Counted from the first letter of the stretch, positions 33,165-43,642 are shown. The stretch is DNA of 64,000 nt from Azorinus chamasolen (GCA_963576725.1 OY755240.1:63408003-63472002); one strand, 5' to 3'. Notes: generated by a model not told the origin, from the letters alone. Numbers and translations: made by a program.

Positions 33165-33450
33165 GTCATGCAATTTGGATCTTAACTCATTCTCTCCTAG
33201 ACTATTTTTAGACCCAGCCTCTTTGAATGTATCTACCGGAAAGGAGCATTAACTAGAGGAAAGGAAAAATTTAGAATTTTGTAGTTTGAAACCATTGTGA
33301 TAAATAGAGCATTTGCTCCTATAGGAGCAAATGCTCTATTTATCACAATGGTTTCATAAAGTGACTTTTATAGATGAGCAAAAATGCGTCACTAGGGGAT
33401 AATGTGTTAATGAGACGCTAAGCTAGCCGGTATCTCATCTGGATCCAAAC
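33165..33450. mobile_element. Family C hairpin split by family B (33186-33417)
   Basis: tgcaatttggatc on the left and atgagacgctaagctagccg...catctggatccaaactg on the right are C halves. The B element lies between TTAA 33182-33185 and 33418-33421 and has a 68-bp perfect palindrome at about 33286-33353. Confidence 0.8.
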
Positions 33451-34024
33451 TGTTTGCAAATGCCAGCCAGTACGCGCTTAAAATGAGGAGGCTTAACCGT
33501 TTACTCCATAAATACGTATTTGCAAACAGAGTAGACCCAGATCAGAATAAATGGAATAAATAAATGGGTATTTATAATGACACTATGAACAAAGGATTTT
33601 TTATCAGATCTATATTATTTCATAAGGTGGGACATTGTAGACATTTTAGAAAGTAAAGAAACAGATTTACCAAGTTCCGTTAGCAAACAGAGTAGACCCT
33701 GATCAGACGGCTCCTACAGGAGCCGCCTTACCTGGGTTTACTGTTTGCAAATGCTACTTTATAAAGGAGTGGGTTAATGCAGTCACACAGAAAGCTCCCC
33801 CGGAAGCTCCTGTATTAAATATCGATAATAATAATAATAACTATGGGTGTTCAGATCAGCGAGGCGTTACTGTATATGTATCAGGGTATCAATAGCAAGG
33901 TATTACAAGTACAACACAGAGAATGAAAACACGAGACTCTTTCTGATTTTCATTTCATATTTTATTTGACACATTAAAGAATGACACGAGGAATAAAATC
34001 GAGTTACATAGTCAGGTATGCTAG
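33451..34024. repeat. Fragmented family A and D pieces
   Basis: An A left end near 33494-33545, an A hairpin at 33682-33750 (gtagaccctgatcagacggc / gccgccttacctgggtttac), a D fragment at 33785-33880 (cacagaaagctcccccgg), and unrecognised sequence after. Confidence 0.5.
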
Positions 34025-34120
34025 ATGAAGGTCAAGCTTTAACCCCTTTCTTAACCTTAAGCTCAAGTCTTAAAACCCTTTTCTTAACCTTAAGCTCAAG
34101 CCTTAAAACCCTTTTCTTAG
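34025..34120. repeat. Short tandem repeat, ~38 bp, 2.5 copies
   Basis: cttttcttaaccttaagctc and aag(t/c)cttaaaacc recur at about 38 bp spacing just before the Q element. Confidence 0.8.
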
Positions 34121-34126
34121 CCTTAA

Positions 34127-34332
34127 CCCTTACAGTGCGGGTTACGAGTCACTAACGTCCTTTGCAAACGGTGTAGACCCAGATGAGAATGCTCCTTAAG
34201 GAGCCCTCTCATCAGGGTCTGCAGTGTTGTCATGTTACACTTTTCTATAAAAAAAAATCCCTAAATATTCACCGTAAGCTTGACCTATTTGAATTTTGGA
34301 ATGGTCCATTTGACAATTCAGCGTTGTATGGG
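34127..34332. mobile_element. MITE family Q, uninterrupted copy
   Basis: TTAA-flanked. CCCTTACAGTGCGGG start, gcgttgtatggg end. Hairpin 34167-34230, arms agacccagatgagaatgctc / gagccctctcatcagggtct with an A-A mismatch, centre cctta/agg. Confidence 0.8.
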
Positions 34333-34656
34333 TTAAGCTCAAGTCTGAACCATTACCTTTACCTCAAGCCCCACCCTTAGGTTTTTCTTTTATATAATTG
34401 CAATGCATAATGACAAGAGAAGATTGTTTCATAACAGAAGTTGTAGAATCAGATCTATAGACTCTGATCAGGCGGATCCTTCGCCTCTGACATGGAGAAG
34501 ACATAGAACTTTGACCGACAAATATTTCAGAGCCTGATCATACAATTCATCTTGGAGCCCTAAGATCTGGGTCTACATTGTTTGCAAATGATTTAACAAC
34601 TTACACTATAAAACTATAAAATGAAACCCACCTGAAGATAAAAGCGACCACTAGTA
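34333..34656. repeat. Degenerate hairpin remnants, no gene
   Basis: Two weak A-like hairpins around 34455-34495 and 34532-34580 (agcctgatcatacaattc / ctaagatctgggtctac). Confidence 0.5.
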
Positions 34657-35062
34657 CAGTAGAACCTGTCCTAAGTGGCCATTCATTTATTGAACACACA
34701 AGTCTTAAAAAGCAGGTGGTTGCTAAATGCAGTGCAAAATACAGAAAACTCCTACAGGAGCTTTTTTGCATTACTTTTGACCTGCATTAAGCTACAACTG
34801 CCTTACAGACCCATTTATGGACCTCTTTTTGATGGCCACTTAACCCATTCCCTCATATTGATGACTTTTGACGACTCTGTAAAAGTCACTTAGTGAAACC
34901 ATTGTGATAAATAGAGCATTTGCTCCTATAGGAGCAAATGCTCTATTTATCACAATGGTTTCAAACAACAAATTCTAAAATTTTCCTTTTCGCTAGATTT
35001 ATTCAGAGAGGTTGTATCTTAAAATAGCCTATAAGGTAATGGGTTAAGACAGGTTCTATTGC
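34657..35062. mobile_element. MITE family D4 copy interrupted by family B
   Basis: CAGTAGAACCTGTCCTAAG start, gacaggttctattg end. The B insertion sits at the TTAA of gatggccacTTAA, duplicated on the far side. The inner hairpin centre is ctcctacaggag. Confidence 0.85.
34844..35043. mobile_element. MITE family B copy (200 bp) with clear TTAA target duplication
   Basis: TTAA at 34840-34843 and 35044-35047. The D4 copies at 28530 and 38902 show the unoccupied site. The palindrome 34895-34962 is a perfect 68 bp. Confidence 0.95.
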
Positions 35063-35140
35063 ACTGCATGCAGATTCAAACATTTACCTATCAGCGAAAT
35101 GATTAACCATGTTCAAGGTGGAATGTCCCAATAGTGTTAG

Positions 35141-35457
35141 CCCATTCCCGCATATTAGCGCCTCTGAAAAGGTCACTTTTTGAAAGTATTGTGATAAATA
35201 GAGCATTTGCTCCTATGCAGCAAATGCTCTTTTTATCACAATGGTTTCAAAACTACATAATTCTAAACATTTCCTTTTCCTGTAGAAGTCATCTGATGAG
35301 CGTCTACTCTGTTTGCTTATGAAATAATACAGATCTGAGTCTGCAGGTTCTGTCAGTGGCCAACATTTTCCTTTGTTTGTGTGCTATAATAACATTTAAT
35401 CCCATTATTATTTCATGATGCCATTATTTCTTACATGAATATTTATGAGGGAAAGGG
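35141..35457. mobile_element. Chimeric element: family B left part joined to family A right part
   Basis: B start (CCCATTCCCGCATATTAGCG) and B palindrome (35192-35252), then at about 35285 a switch to an A hairpin right arm (catctgatgagcgtctactc) and A right half ending gagggaaagggTTAA. Confidence 0.8.
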
Positions 35458-35461
35458 TTAA

Positions 35462-35665
35462 CCGTTTATTCAATATCTACGCCTTTCTACGCTTTTGCAA
35501 ACAGAGTAGACCCAGATCAGGGTCTGCTCTGTTTGCTTATCATACAATATAGATATGGCCATAAATTGCTGCTTTTATGTGCTATTACAATACATGTATA
35601 GCAATTATTCTACCTAATACTCATGATGTCAATTCCTCTTTCATGAATATTCATAAGGGACAGGG
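35462..35665. mobile_element. MITE family A copy with hairpin centre deleted
   Basis: Shares TTAA with the chimera. The hairpin is only gcaaacagagtagacccaga followed directly by tcagggtctgctctgtttgc. Confidence 0.8.
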
Positions 35666-35936
35666 TTAAGTAATGATTCAATTATGGGGCTTAGCCATCA
35701 AATATGAACCTGACATTTGTAGAGAACATAGCAACTGTAACATAAAGATGACGACTACTTGAGCAAATGACAACACATCCCCCGATGAGTAAATTAAAAC
35801 ATTTACCAGAATGGCTCCAAATTTCTCCACCGAACCCTATGCTGTGACCATTCTTTAGAATCGCCTCAAAGAGACGAATCTAAAGAGTGGTCACAACATA
35901 GGGTTTGATGGAGAAATGACGATTTTAGTATTTTAA
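35666..35936. repeat. Family K hairpin element
   Basis: About 35780-35930. Words gagtaaattaaaacattta, ctccaccgaaccctatgctg, gaatcgcctc / gagacgaatctaaagagtgg, catagggtttgatggagaaa, gacgattttagta. Related copies lie at 45960, 53445 and 58855. Confidence 0.75.
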
Positions 35937-36153
35937 CCCTTTCCTCCAAAAATACGCCTTTCTACGCCTCTGTAATAACCACTTTTTGAAACCATTGTGA
36001 TAAATAGAGCATTTGCTCATATAGGAGCAAATGCACTATCTATCACAATGGTTTCAATTTACAAAATTCTAAAATTTTACTTTTCTCTAGTAAATGCTCC
36101 TTTTGGGTATTCATTCAATGAGGTTCGGTCTAAAAATAGTCTGGAGGAAAGGG
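35937..36153. mobile_element. MITE family B hairpin with family A-like ends
   Basis: TTAA-flanked. Ends CCCTTTCCTCCAAAAATACG and ctggaggaaaggg resemble A, while the palindrome is B type with one changed base (ctcatataggag). Confidence 0.8.
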
Positions 36154-36634
36154 TTAATTCGCACCTTTATTTATTGCTCTGGACAATTATCAACTTGCTC
36201 AGTGTGTTAAAAGTTAGACAAATAAATACAAATATATTACACTTCAGTATCAGAGCAAAGTTATGTACAACGAATGAGGTAAAGATTCTGATATTTGGTT
36301 AAGCTGAAAACATAGAGCAGAACTTGTCTGAGCCCCTTCCCTGTTTGAATATTCATGTTAGAATTAATCACAGCATGAATATTTATAAGATGAAATTCTA
36401 TAATGGCATATGAACATAGGAATATTCGGATTCGGTAGAAATTATTGTCAGATCTATTATAATTTCATAAGCAAACAGAGCAGACCCTTATCTGATGGCT
36501 CCTATAGGAACTGTCTGATATTGGTTTACTCTTTGCAAAGGCATGAAAAAGCATTTGTATGAAGGAAACAATTAAGCGACACATAAGTCTTAAAAAAGCA
36601 GGTGGTTGCTTAATGCAGTTACTGCTTGCTTTAA
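36154..36634. repeat. Unrecognised sequence, family A copy and D4 fragment
   Basis: A copy about 36332-36575 (ccccttccctgtttgaat; hairpin gagcagacccttatctgatg / tgtctgatattggtttactc). A D4 fragment at 36582-36630 (agtcttaaaaaagcaggtgg). Confidence 0.6.
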
Positions 36635-36845
36635 CCCATTACCTCATAGGCTAGTTTTAGATACAACCTCTTTGTATAAATCTACTGACAAGGAGCCTTA
36701 ACTAGAGAAAAGGATAAATTTATAATTTTGTAGTTTGAAACCATTGTGATAAATAGAGCATTTGCTCCTATAGGAGCAAATGCTCTATTTATCACAATGG
36801 TTTCACAAAGTGATTTTTACAGAGTCGTCAATATGAGGGAAAGGG
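36635..36845. mobile_element. MITE family B copy
   Basis: TTAA-flanked. CCCATTACCTCATAGGC start, gagggaaaggg end. 68-bp perfect palindrome near 36736-36803. Confidence 0.9.
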
Positions 36846-37015
36846 TTAAAGACCACAAAAGACCATAGGTTTTACTGTACATGTACTACTAATCATATGC
36901 CAATCAGTTCCATCTTTATAAAAAAAATGTGTCTTTAGAAATTTGCAAATACAAATGTATTTTACTTGAGGCATGATGGACATGGGAACTGTTCCATGTG
37001 TACTATCTTCTATAT

Positions 37016-37270
37016 AACCCTTTACAGTCTTGCAATGGATTTCACGAACATGATTCAAATCTCTGGTGCATTTCCACCCACTTGCAAACAGAGTAGACTC
37101 AAATCAGACGGCTCCTATAGGAGCCGTCTGATTAGGGTCTGCTCTGTTTGCTTTCTACTACATGTATAACCAAAAACATACTGTGTACATGTACCATGAT
37201 AAAAATTCAGCTAATAAATATTCATGATGTCATTATTTCTTACATGAGTATTCAACAGGAAAAGGGTCAA
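37016..37270. mobile_element. MITE family A copy
   Basis: Left ataaccctttacagtc, right acaggaaaagggtcaa. Hairpin 37083-37150 with arms agtagactcaaatcagacgg / ccgtctgattagggtctgct and centre ctcctataggag, A-A mismatch. Confidence 0.75.
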
Positions 37271-37360
37271 GAGAAAAATGAAGTTTCAGATCAGCAGAAG
37301 CTAACTACACATACTTATACTGATGACAATGACATAGTTATAGCAGGTTCACCAAACAGC

Positions 37361-37598
37361 TAAACCATTCCCTCAAAGAGACGCTTTTTTAACACCTTTG
37401 TAAACAGAGTACACCCAAATCAGACAGTTCTTGTAGGAGCCATCTCAGATGTTATAAGACACAAGTGAAGTTTTGGCTATGTCAGAAACAGTAATCAGAT
37501 CTATAAGACTATATATGGAAGCAAACACGACAGACGCCAATCAGACGGCTCCTACAGAGGTCATCTGATCAATGTCTACTCTGTTTGCAAAGGCATCA
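37361..37598. repeat. Degenerate family A pieces
   Basis: Left end aaaccattccctcaaagagacgc and two hairpin remnants at 37405-37450 and 37530-37590. Confidence 0.5.
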
Positions 37599-37599
37599 A

Positions 37600-37905
37600 T
37601 AGATGTTTCAATCAGAGTAGACCCTGATCAGATGGCTCCTAAAGGAATATGGCTAATGGAATTTGATAGATGTAAAAAATGTTAGATGTCAATCGCTACA
37701 ATGTTCCATCTTCCATATTTCATTATTACTATTTTTCCCATTGTGATAAATAGAGCATTTGCTCCTGTAGGAGCAAATGCTCTATTTATCACAATGGTTT
37801 CAAACTACAAAATTCTAAAATGTTCCTTTTCTCTAGTTAATGCTCCTTTTCAGTAGATTTATTCAAAGAGGTTGGATCTAAAAATAGCCTATGAGGAGAT
37901 GAGTT
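37600..37905. mobile_element. Chimeric element: family A left part joined to family B right part
   Basis: A words (gtagaccctgatcagatggc, atggaatttgatagatgt, cttccatatttcattattac) run straight into the B palindrome at about 37739-37798 and the B right half ending aggagatgagTTAA. Confidence 0.75.
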
Positions 37906-38149
37906 AAACAGATTGAAAATAGAGTGAAATAAGATATTAGGAATGAAACTATTCAAATATATCGATAAATCAAATATTTGTGTCGAGGACTTTCTTAACT
38001 GTAAAACAACACACACAATGATACAGGTGTAAAGTCAAAATCAACACTATACATAAATCCTGCACATAAAAAAAGAACAAAAACAAACATTATGCTCAGT
38101 ATGGACGCTATGTTAAACTTTTAGAATAATATTGCACAAACTTTAGTAA
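37906..38149. other. No feature seen
   Basis: AT-rich unrecognised sequence. Confidence 0.3.
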
Positions 38150-38384
38150 CCCTTTACCCCATAGATACGCCTTTTAATGATTTTGTAAACAGAGTAGACC
38201 TAGATCTGACAGCTCCTACAGAAGCAGTCTGATCATGGTCTGCTCTGTTTGCTTATGAAGTAATATAGATCTGATTCTGCAGTTTCTGCTCTGGCTAAAA
38301 TATCCTCTGTTTATGTGCCATTATGAAAAATCACGTAACTAATGATGTCATTATTTCTCACATGAATATTTATGGAGTAGAGGG
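38150..38384. mobile_element. MITE family A copy
   Basis: CCCTTTACCCCATAGATACG start, tatggagtagaggg end. Hairpin 38187-38247, A-A mismatch kept, centre ctcctacagaag. Confidence 0.75.
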
Positions 38385-38901
38385 TAAATAATACAATGAG
38401 ATTAGACTGATATATGAGATTAAATGGTGAACAATGATTTAAGTATCTATGCGTATATATTTTCATTAATTTGTTACAGAACAAAGTAAACCATTTCTGA
38501 TTTCAATCCAATCTGGTTATTAAAAAAAACAATGTTAAAAGCATGTTATCAGGAACAACACTCTGACAAAATTGCAAATAGTGTAGACCTATCTCTGCTG
38601 CATAGGAAACCCATCATCCAATACTGATAAACTGTACAAAGTGATCAGGGAAAATAATTCTACTGATCACATGGTTTCTGACTCAGACAAACACCTTTGA
38701 AGATCCAAATCAGCTTCCCTTCAAAGCTCCAATTAATCCTTTACCTCATAATACCTAGCTGCAAAGATGTCTATAGTTCTATTTAATACATCATGAGTAT
38801 TCTCCCTTGCCTAGCAAAACATAAGAATGGAAATTCTACAAACATCTGGTATAACCTTTGGCCTGTTGAGCAATTCTATCATCAACTGAACATGTCATCT
38901 A
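38385..38901. other. No gene recognised
   Basis: AT-rich sequence with weak A-like pieces near 38570-38660. Confidence 0.3.
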
Positions 38902-39098
38902 CAGTTAAACCTGTCTTAAGCTGCCATAAAAAAGAGGTCTAGTTAAGGGTCTGTAAGGCAGGTGGTAGCTTAATGCAGATCGAAAGTAATGCAGAAAGCT
39001 CCTGCAGGAGCTTTCTGCATTACTTTTGCCCTGCATTAAGCAACCATCTGCTTTTTAAGACTCAAAATGATTGGCCGCTTAATACAGATTCTATTGTT
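38902..39098. mobile_element. MITE family D4 copy, reverse orientation
   Basis: cagttaaacctgtcttaagc start, gcttaatacagattctattg end. Hairpin perfect around agctcctgcaggagct. Confidence 0.8.
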
Positions 39099-39477
39099 GT
39101 TCGAATTTCATAGCAGACTTTATTTTTTTCGAAAACATGATCAGTCCAGATGAGATATCGAGTTACTCAATGTCTCATCTAGATCAAAGCTGTTTGCATT
39201 GGCAATTCCATCGTAGCAGGCTAAAGGCCATTTTAAATGCATATACATGTACACATTTCTCACACAAGCTGCACTAACTGCTAGATTTCTTCATCTTTAC
39301 GGTATTCTGCAAACAGTGATGATCCAGATCTTCAAAGACAAGTCAATTGATCAGGTTCTACACTGTTAGATACTGGCCAAAATTGCAGTATCTTATCACC
39401 AAACAAAAATAATTTCCATGACAGATTCTAATCTGATATATAATTAAGCTTTCTTACACAAAATAAAACAAAAAAAC
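39099..39477. repeat. Degenerate family C hairpin and unrecognised sequence
   Basis: 39142-39200 (cagtccagatgagatatcg / tcaatgtctcatctagatc). A weak hairpin at 39310-39365. The rest has no signal. Confidence 0.5.
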
Positions 39478-39922
39478 TTAACCCTTTCCTCCATAAATAC
39501 GCCTTTACAAAGAGTAGAGCCAGTTTAGATGGCTCCAATAGGATCTCTAAATACAGTAAATAGGTTCATCAGGATCGAAGAGTTAATTCTTTTGAGTAGG
39601 TTTCTTCATTTCACATCCAATGTTTTGATTAACTTGTGACAGTTTCAACCATCGGCGATAGTCATCTTCAGACTGTGACCCTTGGTGAATGTTACTACTA
39701 GACTGGTTCGCTACTGGATTGGTTATGCCCTATATCAAACAGGGGTCTGTAGATCCCACTAAGGATGTAGGTCCCCTGGGCATAACCAGTCCAGTAGTGA
39801 ACAATGAAGCATCATAAGCAAACAGAGCAGACCCTGATCAGACAGCTCCTATAGGAGCCGTCTGATCTGGGTCTACTCTGTTTGCTAAGGTATAGAAAAG
39901 CGTATATATGCAGTAATGAGTT
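39478..39922. mobile_element. Family A pieces around an unrelated hairpin
   Basis: A left end at 39479-39560 (TTAACCCTTTCCTCCATAAAT). Hairpin 39707-39804 (gttcgctactggattggtta / taaccagtccagtagtgaac). Then an A right part with a good hairpin at 39822-39885 (ctcctataggag, T-T mismatch), ending gcagtaatgagTTAA. Confidence 0.65.
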
Positions 39923-40011
39923 AAGACTGAAAATATATTTCAGAATCAAGGGTACAAAACACAAAAATGTTTCAAGCAAACAAATGTACATTTCATACAA
40001 CAATTAACATT

Positions 40012-40176
40012 CTAACTCTTTGCACAATTAGTAATTGTCATCTGCAAATATTGACGTCTGCTGCAAGCACTGGGTGTCAAACAGTTCAGATCCTGTTTGG
40101 AGTTACTTGCCTTCTCACATGGATCAAAACTGTTTGCATCAGAAATCATAAATCACCACTAGCATGCAAAGATTTA
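40012..40176. mobile_element. Degenerate family C copy
   Basis: taactctttgcacaattag start, ctagcatgcaaagatTTAA end. Hairpin with cagttcagatcctg / cacatggatcaaaactg. Confidence 0.65.
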
Positions 40177-40363
40177 AGATGTTACAATAATTCAACAGCA
40201 TGTGCATAAAACTTGAGCAATGGATTATGGAGAAACTTTATATTTCTTCCCTTAAAGCAGGCTCTCTATAAACACTCGCTGAGTTTTTGAGAAACAATAG
40301 TTTTAACCTATTTACTCCATAGATATGCCACGAGCTGTCTGATCAGTCTGCTGTTTGGTTAAC

Positions 40364-40868
40364 CCTTTACTCCATGAATATGCATGTAAGAAATGATGAC
40401 ATCATGAATATTAATAAGATTATTTTTTTTCAATGGCACATAGACACAGCAATTATTGACAGCAGTAGAAACTGTAGCATCATATCTACATCATTTCATA
40501 AGCAAACTTTAGCAGAGAAAACCAAGATCAGACGGCTCCAACAGGAGCCATCTGACCTGGGTCTACTCTGTTTGTAAAAGCATATTATGCAGTTAAGGGT
40601 TATGGAATTATAAATATCTGATTCTAGTTTCTGCATTGGCCAAAAATTCCCGTATCCGTTTGATATTATAAAAATACATCTATTAATTAACCATTTCCTC
40701 CATAAATACACCTTTCTATGCCTCTGTAAAATTCTAAAGTTTTCCTTTCCTCTAGCTATAAGTCCATTTTGGGTAGATTCATTCATAGGGGTTTGATCTA
40801 AAAATAGCCTAGGGGGGAATGGGTTAATGGTATCATGAATTCTTACATGAATATTCATTAAGCAATGG
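40364..40868. mobile_element. Family A copies with a nested hairpin-less family B
   Basis: A copy about 40364-40607 (CCCTTTACTCCATGAATATG; hairpin 40515-40575). A second A body from 40608 is interrupted at TTAA by the B derivative at 40691-40823 and ends cattaagcaatgggtaa. Confidence 0.65.
40691..40823. mobile_element. MITE family B deletion derivative lacking the palindrome (133 bp)
   Basis: Between TTAA copies (40687-40690, 40824-40827). Left CCATTTCCTCCATAAATACAC; goes from cctctgtaa straight to attctaaagttttccttt, so the whole 68-bp palindrome is gone. Confidence 0.8.
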
Positions 40869-40908
40869 GTAAATATTTCAGTATTTCTACTACTATCACT
40901 ACTACCGC

Positions 40909-41375
40909 TGTTAACCTTTTACCTCATAGATAGATACTTTTTATACTTTTGTAAACAGAGTAGACCCAGATTAGACAGCATCAGGGACCATCTGATCACG
41001 GTCTTCTCTTTTTGCTTAACCCATTCCCTCGTAAATTATTTTTAGATCCTACCTCTTTCAATAAATCTACCAAAAAGGAGCATTTACTAAAGAAAAGGAA
41101 AATTTTTGAATTGTGTAGTTTTGAAACCATTTTGATAAATAGAGCATTTGCTCCTATGGAGCAAATGCTCTATTTATCTATTTATCACAATTGTTTCAGA
41201 AAGTGCCATTCACAGAGGAGTCAAAAGGCGTCAATATGAGGGAATGGGTTAAAGAAATATTAGATTTTATTCTATATCATCTGTCACTGCAATACATTCA
41301 CTTGTTTTATATAACAAACATAATTAGAAGAGATAATGGGCGGAGCCAGCATGAATATTCATTAGGTAAAGGATT
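40909..41375. mobile_element. Family A copy interrupted by family B (41020-41248)
   Basis: A left half with hairpin 40952-41015 (gtagacccagattagacagc / accatctgatcacggtcttc). The B element lies at TTAA 41016-41019 / 41249-41252. The A right half ends catgaatattcattaggtaaagg. In the B copy tatttatc is duplicated in the right arm. Confidence 0.75.
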
Positions 41376-41489
41376 AACAGCAAATGCTGCCTTGGTAATC
41401 AATACTGATACACTCTCCTGCAGTAAGCCATAGTCTACTATGAAATGGCCAGCGTCACACATAATAACATCATTAAGCCACTTGGATTA

Positions 41490-41727
41490 CCCCTTTCCCT
41501 CATATAAATGCTTATTCACCCATTTACAAACACAGTAGACCTAGATCCGATCCGATCCTGTAGGAGCTGTCTGATCAGTCTGCTCCGTTATGGAATAATA
41601 TAGATTTGATTCTTCAGTTTCATCCATGGCAAAAATTCCTTTGTTCATATGCTATTATAAAAGTTCAGCTAGATAAAATAAATTATGCCATTATTTCTCA
41701 CATGAATATTAATGAGGTAAAGAGTTA
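41490..41727. mobile_element. MITE family A copy
   Basis: cccctttccctcatataaatg start, gaggtaaagagTTAA end. Hairpin 41528-41585 degraded. Confidence 0.65.
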
Positions 41728-42061
41728 ACTCTTTCCCTACCAAGTACAGTAAAACCTCTCCATAACGACCACTAAATTATATCAAGTGTTTTGTGTTAAA
41801 GGCAGGTGGCTGCTTAAAGCAAGGTGAAAGTAAAACAATGCTCCTATAGAAGCGTTCTGTTTTACTTTCACCTTGCTTTAAGCAGTCACCTGCCCTAAAT
41901 ACCAACTAATTAACAAAATTTAGTGGCTGTTATAGAGAGGTTTTACTGTACTGTCATCTGCAAAATTTGTCATCTACCATGGTACACAGATTTGCTCGGC
42001 ATCTCATCTAGATCTAAACTGTTTGCAATCACAGATTTGACATTGCTAGTGAAATAGTTAA
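41728..42061. mobile_element. Degenerate family C copy containing D1
   Basis: TTAACTCTTTCCCTACC start, then a D1 element at 41747-41948, then tcatctgcaaaatttgtc and a C right arm (ctcggcatctcatctagatc) ending tagtgaaatagTTAA. Confidence 0.65.
41747..41948. mobile_element. MITE family D1 copy nested in C
   Basis: TA-flanked. CAGTAAAACCTCTCCATAAC start, gttatagagaggttttactg end. Centre ctcctatagaag; one arm lacks agaac. Confidence 0.85.
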
Positions 42062-42119
42062 ATTCATAGATATAGAGTTCTGAGTCTTATCTGGTAAAAA
42101 AGAAATTCTAAGATACATA

Positions 42120-42587
42120 TAGAGGTGTCATTGATAGGAATGATAATGATATATTATCGATACACTTCAGTCGATACGATATCGATACTGATTTCAAAAT
42201 ATCGATACAAATGGAGGACAAATAAGCACCTTTCCACAGGCTACAATTCTTACAGGTTGGCAACTTCTTACATACTTGCTGCGAAATACTTCTGAAGAAT
42301 CTCCACACATACTTCTATTACCGCCATTTTCTGATGTTTACTCGGTGGGTTAGACCTAAATCAGCGACATTGACGATTATCTAGATTTTTCCAAAACGGA
42401 ACCCTTGAAACTTTTGACTGTTATTTTATGAACGACTGATTTTAAAATATAAATGTGCTCTTGTCTTTTTACACTCAGATGTATGTAACTACAAAGCATA
42501 AATCATGTTCATGTATAAAATTCGATATATTGTCAGCATTTTACAATCGATATATCAATACAGAAATTTCCATCTATGACACCTCTA
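42120..42587. mobile_element. hAT-like MITE, 468 bp, 8-bp target duplication
   Basis: TAGAGGTGTCATTGATAGG at the left, the inverted tctatgacacctcta at the right. Identical 8-bp flanks GATACATA at 42112-42119 and 42588-42595. The interior is rich in gatatcgatac words. Non-coding. Confidence 0.85.
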
Positions 42588-42749
42588 GATACATACATTT
42601 ATATCCGATGAGAACTATCAAATCAAATAATCAAGGCTGTAGAAAAGATGTTAACTGATCAAATCTCATTTCTTACTGCTACTAATCACAGCGAGTTGAT
42701 TCTAATGAGTGGCAACAAGACAGTGATTATCACAGAAATATCACAAGTA
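42588..42749. other. No feature seen
   Basis: Unrecognised. Confidence 0.3.
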
Positions 42750-43112
42750 ATTCACCCTTTCCTTCATAAAAACCCCTTTTCAGGCTTTGCAAACAGGGTA
42801 GACCAAGATCAGACAACTCCTATAGTAGCCATCTTATCAGGGTCTGCTCTGTTTGCTTATGGTATAATAATAGATTGGATTCTACAGTTTATGCTTGAGC
42901 TAGCACATCCTGTGTTTATATGCTATTATAAAAATTCAGCTAATAAATATTAACGATTATTTCTAAGATCATTAGGAGCCCTCTCATCAGGGTCTACATT
43001 GTTTGTCATGTTACACTTTTCTTAATAAAACAATACCTGAATATTCACAGTATGCTTGATCTTTTTTAATTTTGGAATAGTCCATTTGAAAATTCAGCAT
43101 TGAAAGGCTGAA
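42750..43112. repeat. Family A copy followed by family Q right half
   Basis: A about 42752-42957 (caccctttccttcataaaaac; hairpin 42791-42855, A-A mismatch). Q right half 42970-43112 (gagccctctcatcagggtct, tgtcatgttacacttttct). Confidence 0.7.
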
Positions 43113-43524
43113 TAGCAGATATCATTTTTGACAGCAGGTTCCACATTGTAAAAGGTTAAAGGGATGTAACTCAATATGCATGACACAGTTATAGTCCTTG
43201 TTGAGACTGATCCATGTGATGGTTAACATGTGTTATGTTTGAAAGAGTTAGTTCTTATAATCTTGAAATAAAGAACAAGGACACAGTCTGTGTATGCAGA
43301 CGCTGACAAATGATACTAAAGGTATGACAATATATTGACTTCCAATTTCAGAATAACAAATGAGTTAAAATCTTATTAAAAGCAAACCTTAGCTTTGTTC
43401 TAAATGACTTAAAGCAAAGAAATTCCTTTCAATGAATCAGCTACAATCTCGTTGACTCAGATCACAGAGATGCTTGGCTATTCTACATTAATCAAGTGGA
43501 GGGTCACTCTGAATCATTGGAAGA
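43113..43524. other. No repeat recognised; downstream flank of the cytospin-like gene
   Basis: Single-copy-looking sequence that probably contains the end of the 3' untranslated region. Confidence 0.4.
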
Positions 43525-43530
43525 TTTATT
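43525..43530 (-). terminator. Candidate polyadenylation signal AATAAA (distal)
   Basis: AATAAA on the minus strand 113 nt past the stop codon of the cytospin-like gene. A second lies at 43596-43601. Which one is used cannot be told from sequence. Confidence 0.4.
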
Positions 43531-43595
43531 TGGTCCATTTCCAGGAAGCTAGTTCCTATCACCAAGCTTTGATTTTATCAATGTAAACTGGAAGC

Positions 43596-43601
43596 TTTAT
43601 T
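43596..43601 (-). terminator. Candidate polyadenylation signal AATAAA (proximal)
   Basis: 42 nt past the stop codon. A further AATAAA lies inside the last coding codons (43652-43657). Confidence 0.4.
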
Positions 43602-43642
43602 CTATGGCATCAGTGTGTGCAGGACACTTGTAATTATTGTTA

